A stretch of DNA of 64,000 nucleotides from Acetobacteroides hydrogenigenes (GTDB lineage: Bacteria; Bacteroidota; Bacteroidia; Bacteroidales; ZOR0009): positions 54,862 to 118,861 of the forward strand of contig NZ_SLWB01000012.1 in the NCBI RefSeq assembly GCF_004340205.1, given 5' to 3'. Of this stretch, positions 1-7,124 are shown one piece after another. Every line of letters begins with the position of its first letter. Position 1 is the first letter of the stretch. The notes under the pieces are model-generated. The model worked only from the letters and a program-made list of their open reading frames with translations. It made no database searches and was not told where the DNA came from. The translations under genes and the position numbers were made by a program.

Positions 1-1
1 T

Positions 2-160
2 AACAACGACTGGGGGTTGAACCTTGGTGGTACACCAGGAGCGCTAACCCAAGGCGGCAATAACATTGCAATTTCTGAGGCAGGTAAGTACAAAATCACC
101 CTAACGGTGAAGAAGGATGGCAATACCTACACAGGAACCTACACCATCGTAAAGCTATAA
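2..160 (+). CDS. SusE/SusF-like outer-membrane starch-binding protein, C-terminal end (partial)
   Basis: The window opens inside a gene. The frame from base 2 to the TAA at 158-160 is open and gives 52 residues rich in Asn, Gly and aromatics: NNDWGLNLGG near the start and YTGTYTIVKL at the end. A final strand of the YxYTI type after a GKYKITLTV strand is typical of the last carbohydrate-binding domain of SusE/SusF lipoproteins, which hold starch at the cell surface. The neighbouring amylase genes fit a Sus locus. The N-terminus, lipobox and other binding domains lie outside the window, so the family call rests on a short tail. Confidence 0.6.
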   Translation, partial: NNDWGLNLGGTPGALTQGGNNIAISEAGKYKITLTVKKDGNTYTGTYTIVKL

Positions 161-175
161 AGCACTACTAATTTT

Positions 176-212
176 AAGAGGGGTTTCTTTAGGGAAACCC
201 CTCTTCTTTTTA
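176..212 (+). terminator. Rho-independent terminator after the SusE/F-like gene
   Basis: A 12-bp perfect stem (176-187 with 194-205, core GAGGGGTTTC/GAAACCCCTC) with a 6-nt loop is followed by a T-rich tract. It lies 15 nt after the SusE/F-like stop codon and before the amylase start, so it may only partly terminate if the locus is one operon. Confidence 0.85.
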
Positions 213-243
213 TAATCACCAACAGAGGTCAACTATACGTAAT

Positions 244-1569
244 ATGAAACGATTTATCACAAGTGCTCTTGCGCTAATTGTTGCCGCTACCTCATTCGGC
301 CAACCCAAGCAGAGCCCTCAGGCAACCATCAAGCATGTTGACTGGGCCAAGAATGCCGTAATCTACGAGGTAAACACCCGCCAGTACACCCCCGAGGGAA
401 CCTTCAAGGCCATGCAGGCACACCTCCCCCGCCTCAAGCAGCTCGGCGTCGATATCCTCTGGTTTATGCCCATCCACAAGATTGGCGTAAAGGACCGCAA
501 GGGCGAGCTGGGCAGCTACTACTCCATTCAGGACTACAAGAGCATCAACCCCGAGTTCGGCAATATGGATGACTTTAAGGCCACCGTTAAGGAGGCCCAC
601 AAGCTCGGCTTTAAGGTAATCATTGACTGGGTGGCCAACCACACCTCGCGCGACTCGAAGTGGCTCATCGAGCATCCCGAGTGGTTCGTAAAGGACAAGG
701 ACGGGAACGTGCTTGCCCCATTCGACTGGAGCGACGTGGCCAAGCTCGACTACACCAGCAAGGAGATGCGCGCCGCCATGGTCGACGCCATGAAGTTCTG
801 GCTCACCGAGGCCAACATCGACGGCTTCCGCTGCGATGTGGCCGGCGAGGTGCCCACCGATTTCTGGGATGATGCCCGTCGCGAGCTCGACAAGGTGAAG
901 CCCGTATTCATGCTCGCCGAAGCCGAGAAGCCCGAACTTACCCTAAAGGCTTTCGACATGGACTACGCCTGGAACCTTCACCACATCATGAACCAGATTG
1001 CACAGGGCAAGCAGGATGTAAGCGCCATCTCCGGCTACTTCAAGAAGCAGGATTCGCTCTACACCAAAAGCGCCATCAGGATGAGCTTCACCTCGAACCA
1101 CGACGAGAACACCTGGAACGGCACCGAGTTCGAGCGCATGGGCCCTGCGGCCAAAACCTTCGCTGCGCTCTGCTACATGATGCCCGGCATGCCGCTAATC
1201 TACAACGGACAGGAGGTTGCCTTTAACCGCCGCCTCGAGTTCTTCAAGAAGGATTCCATCGCTTGGAAGGACGACGCCGCCTACACCACCTTCTACCAAA
1301 AGCTCAACCAGCTCCGCAAGGCCAACAAGGCCCTTTGGAGCGGCGACAACCGCAACGTTTCGTACAAGGTCGATCCAAAGGGTAATACGCTAATCATCGA
1401 GCGCACCAAGGAGCAGAACCGGGTAGTAGCCCTGTTCAACATGAGCGGCAAAGAGGTCCAAATGGCGACACCTTCGTCAGCAAAGAAGGAGTACCTCAGC
1501 GGCAAAACCTACAAGCCCAACACCAAGGTCACCCTAAAACCTTGGGAGTTCTTAATCTTCGTAAAGTAG
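244..1569 (+). CDS. Secreted GH13 alpha-amylase family glycoside hydrolase
   Basis: The 441-residue protein has a signal peptide (hydrophobic to about residue 18, then FGQ) and should act in the periplasm or at the outer membrane on alpha-1,4-glucans. GH13 regions are visible in order: DWVANH at 128-133, GFRCD with the nucleophile D198, LAE with the acid/base E226, and NHD with D287. The C-terminus forms a short beta domain. Placement after a SusE/F-like gene suggests a SusG- or SusA-like role in starch breakdown. It closely resembles the protein encoded at 2762-4015, which lacks the signal peptide. GH13 membership is firm; exact specificity is not readable from the sequence. Confidence 0.93.
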   Translation: MKRFITSALALIVAATSFGQPKQSPQATIKHVDWAKNAVIYEVNTRQYTPEGTFKAMQAHLPRLKQLGVDILWFMPIHKIGVKDRKGELGSYYSIQDYKSINPEFGNMDDFKATVKEAHKLGFKVIIDWVANHTSRDSKWLIEHPEWFVKDKDGNVLAPFDWSDVAKLDYTSKEMRAAMVDAMKFWLTEANIDGFRCDVAGEVPTDFWDDARRELDKVKPVFMLAEAEKPELTLKAFDMDYAWNLHHIMNQIAQGKQDVSAISGYFKKQDSLYTKSAIRMSFTSNHDENTWNGTEFERMGPAAKTFAALCYMMPGMPLIYNGQEVAFNRRLEFFKKDSIAWKDDAAYTTFYQKLNQLRKANKALWSGDNRNVSYKVDPKGNTLIIERTKEQNRVVALFNMSGKEVQMATPSSAKKEYLSGKTYKPNTKVTLKPWEFLIFVK

Positions 1570-1584
1570 CATACCATAGCGCAT

Positions 1585-1617
1585 AGAGGCTGCTCGCACG
1601 AGCAGCCTCTTATTTTT
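1585..1617 (+). terminator. Rho-independent terminator of the secreted amylase gene
   Basis: An 11-bp perfect stem, AGAGGCTGCTC with GAGCAGCCTCT, has a GCAC loop and is followed by TATTTTT. It lies 16 nt after the amylase stop codon. Confidence 0.92.
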
Positions 1618-1650
1618 GCCTCCATCTCCGGGTTCTCCGGCCACCAGCCT

Positions 1651-2175
1651 CAGCTCTTTTACTTCCAGGCTGAGCTCTAGAGCAACTTAGCTCAGCTCTA
1701 CTGCCTCCAGCCTGAGTACTATTGCTTCCAGCTTAAGCTCTAGGGCTTCCAGTCCGAGTACTTTTGCTTCCAGCCCCAGCTCTAGGGCTTCCAGTCCGAG
1801 TACTTTTGTTTCCAGCCCCAGCTCTACGGCTTCCAGTCTGAATACTTTTGCTTCCAGCCCCAGCTCTACGGCTTCCAGTCCGAGTACTTTTGCTTCCAGC
1901 CTGAGCTCTTTTGTTTCCAGCCTAAACTCTAGAGCAACTTAGCTGAGTTCTGAAGCTACTGCGCCGAGCTCTTCTGCTACTGCGGCCAGCTCTACCGTTA
2001 CTGCGCCCAGCTCTTTTGCTACTGGGCTAAGCTCTGGAGCTACTGCGCCCAGCTCTGGAACTACTGTGGCCAGCTCTTTTGCTACTGCGCTAAGCTCTTT
2101 TGCTACTGCGCTAAGCTCTGAAGCTACTGCGACGAGTTCTAAAGCTACTGCGACCAGCTCTGGAGCTACTGCGAC
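1651..2175. repeat. 21-bp tandem repeat, 25 contiguous units
   Basis: The stretch of 525 bases divides into exactly 25 units of 21 bp without an indel. Units begin CAGCTCT or GAGCTCT/GAGTACT. The first half ends in variants of TTGCTTCCAGCC, while units from about 16 onward end in variants of GCTACTGCGCC, so there are two sub-families. The length is seven codons, yet TAG or TGA stops occur in each forward frame within some units, and no start or signal supports a gene. It is best read as an intergenic minisatellite between the two amylase genes that mutates by base substitution and by gain or loss of whole units. Confidence 0.9.
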
Positions 2176-2715
2176 GAGTAAAGGGGGAGCTACCGTTCGC
2201 CAAGCAGTTCCCCATCCAGCATACGCACATCCGTGCAGGCCAGCGCCACCTCAAGCGGTGAACGCCCCCAATAGCAAACGACAACCAACCCCTAACGCAT
2301 CTTATCCCCTAGGGATTCCGCTTTTACAGATTGAAGAAAACGATCATTGGAAGAACAACCAACCAACAGAGGACATGCTTACTCGTACAGAATAAAGTTT
2401 CTCCGTGAACACCATGGCGAAGCCATACCAGATCGGCGCGAATTCTGTTCGAGCGAGCGGAGCTGCTACAACGCCAATTCTCGTAACAGCGACGAAAGGA
2501 CTAGAAGCAAGCCTTTAAGATAGAGACATTCCACCGCGACCGAGCGAGTTAATTCGGGCCAAGGGTTTTTCGTTCTTTTTGCCCTTCAAAAAGAACAGAT
2601 AAGAAGAGAAAATCATCTTTATAAAGTTCTCTCCTCTTCTAATTACTGATCCTGCATTTTTTTAGGCGAAATCCCGCATCTTATTCCCCACCCCCTTGAA
2701 TCCCCAACCACTTCT
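2176..2715. other. Intergenic DNA without a convincing gene
   Basis: Short open frames exist here (one from within the 21-bp repeats to 2395, another of about 35 codons from the ATG at 2418), but composition and lack of any recognisable domain argue against them. A perfect 9-bp inverted repeat, GTTCTTTTT with AAAAAGAAC, lies at 2572-2596. The rest shows nothing I can name. Confidence 0.4.
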
Positions 2716-2727
2716 TCCCTATATTTG
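2696..2727 (+). promoter_or_regulatory. Bacteroidota-type promoter for the cytoplasmic amylase gene
   Basis: The -7 box TATATTTG (2720-2727) matches TAnnTTTG. A TTG at 2696-2698 lies 21 nt upstream, close to the usual -33 spacing. The gene start is 35 nt downstream. Confidence 0.6.
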
Positions 2728-2761
2728 AGGCAGCACCAAAGAGGCATACAGCAAAAAAAAC

Positions 2762-4015
2762 GTGAAGCACCCCGATTGGACCAAGAACGCAACCATCTAC
2801 GAGCTCAACGTTCGTCAATTCACCCCCGAGGGAACCTTTAGGGCCACCCAACAGCATCTAGTTCGCCTAAAAGACCTCGGCATTGGCATCGTATGGCTAA
2901 TGCCGATCCACCCTATCGGAGAGCTCGAGCGGAAGGGAACGCTGGGCAGCTACTACTCCGTAAAGGACTATACGGCCATCAACCCCGAGTTTGGAGACTT
3001 CGACGATTTCAAGGCTTTTGTTGATGAAGCCCACCGAAACGGAATCCGGGTAATCATCGATTGGGTAGCCAACCACACCTCGCGCGATGCGGTTTGGATT
3101 ACCGAACACCCCGACTGGTACAAGAGGGATAGCGCAGGAAACATTCGCGTCCCCTACGACTGGACGGACGTAGCCCAACTCGACACCAACAACCGCCACA
3201 TGTGGCAGGGCATGGCCAGCTGCATGAAGTACTGGATCTCCGCGGCCAACATCGACGGCTTCCGCTGCGACATGGCCAGCCTGCTGCCCGTCGAATTTTG
3301 GGAGTACATCCGCCAAGAGATCGACAAGGAGCATCGCCTATTCATGCTTGCCGAAAGCGAAGACCCCCTACTGCACCGAAAAGCCTTCAACGCCACCTAC
3401 TACTGGGATCTCCACCATACAATGAACGGCCTTGTGCAGGGTAAGAATACCGTTGAAGACCTAGATCGATGCTTCAAGAAGCAGCACACCCTATTCTCCC
3501 CAAACGACATGAGGCTCATCTTTACCTCGAACCACGACGAGAATAGCTGGAACGGAACCGAGTTCGAACGAATGGGGATTGCGGCTAGGCAGATGGCCGT
3601 ATTCTCGTTCCTTATCCCCGGAATGCCCCTTATCTACAACGGACAGGAGGCAGCCCTTAGCCACCGCCTTAAGTTCTTCGACAAGGACAGCATCGAGTGG
3701 AATGTAAACCGCAACTTCGAGGAGCTATACAAGAAGCTAACCGCACTAAAAAAGGAGCACGAAGCACTTTGGAATGCCGAATGGGGAGGCTCCTTTGGCT
3801 ACCAGTTCAACGGACAAAGCAAAACATTTACGGTTGAACGCAAAAAGAAGGGGGATATCGTTATAGGGCTCTTCAACTTTAGCTCCAATACGGCAAGCGC
3901 CAGCACTCCACCTTACCCCACAACCGACTACCTGAAGGGCTCCGTACACGGAGCCTCGAGAGGGATACGCATGCTGCCTTGGCAGTACATCGTACTAGTT
4001 AACAGCATCAGTTAA
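2762..4015 (+). CDS. Cytoplasmic GH13 alpha-amylase family glycoside hydrolase
   Basis: The 417-residue protein is a paralogue of the secreted enzyme encoded at 244-1569 but starts directly at the catalytic domain (MKHPDWTKNA), so it should be cytoplasmic. The start is a GTG; the frame upstream closes at a TGA and offers no signal peptide. GH13 motifs are intact: DWVANH at 100-105, GFRCD with D170, LAE with E198 and NHD with D259. It probably processes imported maltooligosaccharides or stored glycogen, though specificity is not readable. It has its own promoter and is separated from the first amylase gene by the 21-bp repeat array. Confidence 0.9.
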   Translation: MKHPDWTKNATIYELNVRQFTPEGTFRATQQHLVRLKDLGIGIVWLMPIHPIGELERKGTLGSYYSVKDYTAINPEFGDFDDFKAFVDEAHRNGIRVIIDWVANHTSRDAVWITEHPDWYKRDSAGNIRVPYDWTDVAQLDTNNRHMWQGMASCMKYWISAANIDGFRCDMASLLPVEFWEYIRQEIDKEHRLFMLAESEDPLLHRKAFNATYYWDLHHTMNGLVQGKNTVEDLDRCFKKQHTLFSPNDMRLIFTSNHDENSWNGTEFERMGIAARQMAVFSFLIPGMPLIYNGQEAALSHRLKFFDKDSIEWNVNRNFEELYKKLTALKKEHEALWNAEWGGSFGYQFNGQSKTFTVERKKKGDIVIGLFNFSSNTASASTPPYPTTDYLKGSVHGASRGIRMLPWQYIVLVNSIS

Positions 4016-4047
4016 GCAGCCAACAACAAAACGCACTACGTGCTACT

Positions 4048-4085
4048 CCCTATTCCCTATTCCCTATTCCCTGTTCACTGTTCAC
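4048..4085. repeat. Heptamer tandem repeat, CCCTATT family
   Basis: Seven-base units follow each other: CCCTATT three times, then CCCTGTT, CACTGTT and a partial CAC. The array sits in the convergent gap between the amylase and acylphosphatase genes, just past both stop codons. Confidence 0.75.
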
Positions 4086-4088
4086 TAG

Positions 4089-4355
4089 CTATCGTACCCC
4101 AAAATATGTGTAGCCAACCAATGGCTGCGAGTGCGCCTCTACCCTATCAACAAGCGCTCTGGCAGGTCCAACTCTACAGTAGTCAACAAGCGTTTCTACG
4201 GCCACATCGTCGCCTTCGGCTTCCACCTCAACCTTTCCGTTCGGAAGATTACGAACAAAGCCAACAACACCAAGTTCCTGCGCCCTTCGTTCAACAAAAT
4301 AACGAAACCCGACACCTTGAACACGCCCACTTACAACAATACGCTTGCTTACCAT
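4089..4355 (-). CDS. acyP: Acylphosphatase
   Basis: This small enzyme (88 residues from the ATG at 4355) hydrolyses the carboxyl-phosphate bond of acyl phosphates such as 1,3-bisphosphoglycerate. The signature GRVQGVGFR carries the phosphate-binding Arg18, and the active-site Asn36 lies in NLPNGKVEV. Length and the single alpha/beta domain are normal for the family. A GTG four codons upstream (4367) could also start the frame, but the ATG places the first strand at the usual distance. It is convergent with the amylase gene and divergent from the receptor gene that follows. Confidence 0.92.
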   Translation of the reverse strand: MVSKRIVVSGRVQGVGFRYFVERRAQELGVVGFVRNLPNGKVEVEAEGDDVAVETLVDYCRVGPARALVDRVEAHSQPLVGYTYFGVR

Positions 4356-4475
4356 AGCTACTAGCACATTACGATTAACAAAGTCTTAACAAAAATAGGC
4401 CAAAACCATGCAATTCTACAATGGGAATGGTGTCTAAATCCGAGTAAAGCCAATACGTAAATCAAAAATCGACTA

Positions 4476-6992
4476 ATGAGTTCGAACACTTTTAAAATTG
4501 TAATCCTAGCATTCATCTTAGGATCTGCCCTAAGCAGTGCTGCCCAGCAGCGTTCGGGTGGGTCGGGGGCAAGCCATGGAGCTAACCCAGCAGGATCGCT
4601 TAAGCTTACCAAGATAACGGGAACCGTTATCGACAAATCGACCAGTAAGCCCGTCGAATACGCCAACATTGCCATCTACCGGGCAAAGGATAGCACGCTT
4701 GTTACCGGAGGCATTTCCGATAATGCAGGAAAGTTTTCCATAGATAGAATACCTTACGGAATATACACGCTAAAGGTTAAATTCATCGGCTACTCGACAT
4801 CGGTAGTTAAGGATGTGAAGGCAAACCAACCAACAACCGATGTGGGGAAAATAGACATTAACCCTTCATCAAAAAACATAGAAGAGGTAACGGTAGTTGG
4901 CCGTAAAAACGAGGTGCAAAACAACCTCGACAAGAAGGTGTACAACATCGACCGAAGCATGTACGGCACAGGTGGAACTGCACTAGACATTATGCAATCG
5001 CTGCCTGCTGTTGCAGTTGATTTCGACGGCAACGTATCCATGCGAGGATCGAGCGTTACCATTCTTATTGATGGAAGACCTTCGAACCTTGTAAGCCTCG
5101 ACCAAATGCCAGCACACCTTATTCAGCGCGTTGAAATTATTAGCAACCCTTCGGCCAAGTATGATCCCGAAGGTATGTCGGGTATCATCAACATTATCCT
5201 AAAGAAGAACATACAGCGCGGACTAAACGGCATGGTAAACCTAAATGCCGGCTACAACAACAAGTGGATGGGATCGGCAACCCTAAACTACCGCAAGAAT
5301 AAGGTTAACTTCTTCACCAACTACACGCTTCGCTCATTCAATGGAGAGAGCTACCAAGACTCATGGTCGAACAGCACCTTTAATGGAACCAACACCTTCC
5401 AGCAAAGAAACACGACTACTGACAATAAAATGAGGATGCAGAACATTCAAGCGGGAATAGACTACTACCTCAACGATAAAAATACGCTGAACACCTCGTT
5501 TACGCTTGAGCCCAGAAGCATGAGATCTAACGATGAAGCAACAGGCTACACCAATAGCAACGGAGTGAAGATGTACGACTACAATCGATACACCAAGAAC
5601 AAAGGCTCTAACAAAGGTGGCTTTGAGTACGACTTAGCCTACAAGCGTACCTTTGCCCGCGAAGGCGAAGAGCTTACTGCCGAGTTTAACATCGATAGGG
5701 GAAACAACGAGATGGAGCAAACCTCCATAGAGCAAAACACAAAGACGCCAGAAAATAATTTTACGAAACCTTTAACCCCCTACACCCATCAGCTTACCAA
5801 TAGCAATAACGACAACGTAAGAACCATGTTCCGTACAGACTACGTTCTTCCTTTGGCCGAAATGGGACGCGTAGAGGTTGGCTATATGCTATCGAACAGC
5901 CTAAGCAAATCGACCTACGATCTGTCAAAAGCTTACGCCGAAAATACGGCACCCGTTCTACAGCCTCAATACACCAATGATTTCGACTACCGCCAAACAG
6001 TAAATGCTGTATACGCAAACTACGGTATTAGCATCGGCAAATTTAAGGCTCAAGCAGGGCTTCGTGCCGAAAATGCCGACACCCATGGCGAGCAGAAGAC
6101 CGAAAATACCTCGTTCAGGAAGAACTTCTTCGACTTCTTCCCTTCGGCATTCGTAAAGTATGCACCCAACGATAACAACGAGTTCGGCATTAACTATAGC
6201 CGACGCACCAACAGACCAAGAATGTGGTCGCTAAACCCATTCGTTAACCGTGCCGATACGCTCAATACATCACAGGGAAATCCCGACCTAGATCCTGAGT
6301 ACATCAATTCGTTCGAAGTTGGATACACTCGCATCTTCAACAAGAATTCGGTATCGCTTACCGCTTTCTACCGTAAAACAACCGGCATTGTTGCCACTAT
6401 ACGCCAGCAGGTAGATGCCCTTCGCTCTTTCACCACCTTTGTTAACCTCAACAGCGGCGAATCGTATGGTGCCGAAGCTGCGGCAAACATCAACATTTTT
6501 AAGTGGTGGAATACCAACTGGAGCTACAGTTACTTCCACACAAAGCTTACCGACAACAGCAGCGTGCTTGACAATAAGACAAAGGACTCCGACTCGTGGA
6601 CGCTAAGGGCCACATCAAACTGGTTCCTAAGCAAGCAATTTAGCCTACAAGCCATGTACAACTACAGATCACCAGTTGTTACTACTGGGGCTGGAGGATT
6701 CCGTGGAATGGGCGGTGCTTCTCAAGGAAAATCTCATGCGAGCTACACCGTAGACATGGGAGCTCGTTACTCCATACTTAAAGGGAAAGGCGACGTTAGC
6801 CTAAGGGTTAGCGATATATTTGACACCGGAAGGTATATCACTGATGGGTTTGGACCTAACTATACCTCCTACTCTAAGAGCTGGAGGCAGACACCAAACG
6901 TCTTCCTAGGGTTTACCTACCGCATTAACGACTTTAAGCGTAAACCACAAAAGCAGCAAGATCAAAATAGCATGGACGAAGAAATGATGTAA
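4476..6992 (+). CDS. TonB-dependent outer-membrane receptor (beta-barrel family with carboxypeptidase-like domain)
   Basis: The 838-residue protein starts with a signal peptide ending near SSAAQQ. A carboxypeptidase-regulatory-like domain follows at about residues 43-120 (GTVIDKSTSKPVEYANIAIY). A TonB plug comes next (about 145-245) with LDIMQSLPAVAVD, MRGSSVTILIDGRP and GIINIILKKN, and the rest is beta-barrel sequence. This is the large outer-membrane barrel family of Bacteroidota, distinct from SusC because no SusD partner is adjacent. The ligand is unknown. A hairpin terminator lies 17 nt after the stop codon. Confidence 0.88.
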   Translation: MSSNTFKIVILAFILGSALSSAAQQRSGGSGASHGANPAGSLKLTKITGTVIDKSTSKPVEYANIAIYRAKDSTLVTGGISDNAGKFSIDRIPYGIYTLKVKFIGYSTSVVKDVKANQPTTDVGKIDINPSSKNIEEVTVVGRKNEVQNNLDKKVYNIDRSMYGTGGTALDIMQSLPAVAVDFDGNVSMRGSSVTILIDGRPSNLVSLDQMPAHLIQRVEIISNPSAKYDPEGMSGIINIILKKNIQRGLNGMVNLNAGYNNKWMGSATLNYRKNKVNFFTNYTLRSFNGESYQDSWSNSTFNGTNTFQQRNTTTDNKMRMQNIQAGIDYYLNDKNTLNTSFTLEPRSMRSNDEATGYTNSNGVKMYDYNRYTKNKGSNKGGFEYDLAYKRTFAREGEELTAEFNIDRGNNEMEQTSIEQNTKTPENNFTKPLTPYTHQLTNSNNDNVRTMFRTDYVLPLAEMGRVEVGYMLSNSLSKSTYDLSKAYAENTAPVLQPQYTNDFDYRQTVNAVYANYGISIGKFKAQAGLRAENADTHGEQKTENTSFRKNFFDFFPSAFVKYAPNDNNEFGINYSRRTNRPRMWSLNPFVNRADTLNTSQGNPDLDPEYINSFEVGYTRIFNKNSVSLTAFYRKTTGIVATIRQQVDALRSFTTFVNLNSGESYGAEAAANINIFKWWNTNWSYSYFHTKLTDNSSVLDNKTKDSDSWTLRATSNWFLSKQFSLQAMYNYRSPVVTTGAGGFRGMGGASQGKSHASYTVDMGARYSILKGKGDVSLRVSDIFDTGRYITDGFGPNYTSYSKSWRQTPNVFLGFTYRINDFKRKPQKQQDQNSMDEEMM

Positions 6993-7009
6993 GCCTTGTT
7001 CTAACATAG

Positions 7010-7044
7010 AAAAGCGGGAATCCCTACGGGTTTCCGCTTTTTTC
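7010..7044 (+). terminator. Terminator between two convergent receptor genes
   Basis: The arms AAAAGCGG and CCGCTTTT enclose a partly paired inner arm (GAATCCC with GGGTTTC), followed by T residues on the plus strand. It may work in both directions, since the minus-strand tail is also T-rich. Confidence 0.8.
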
Positions 7045-7124
7045 TTTTGCTAAGCATTTACATGCTAGCAAGGTCGAATATTCATACAAAATCGAAATCT
7101 AAGAAGCAACGTATATTATGCATA

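Noticed and set aside
2066..2395. Open frame of 109 codons starting inside the 21-bp repeats
   Set aside because: It begins in the middle of the tandem array, has low-complexity Ala/Ser/Thr sequence from the repeat, then unrelated sequence without any domain. The same frame is stopped in earlier units.
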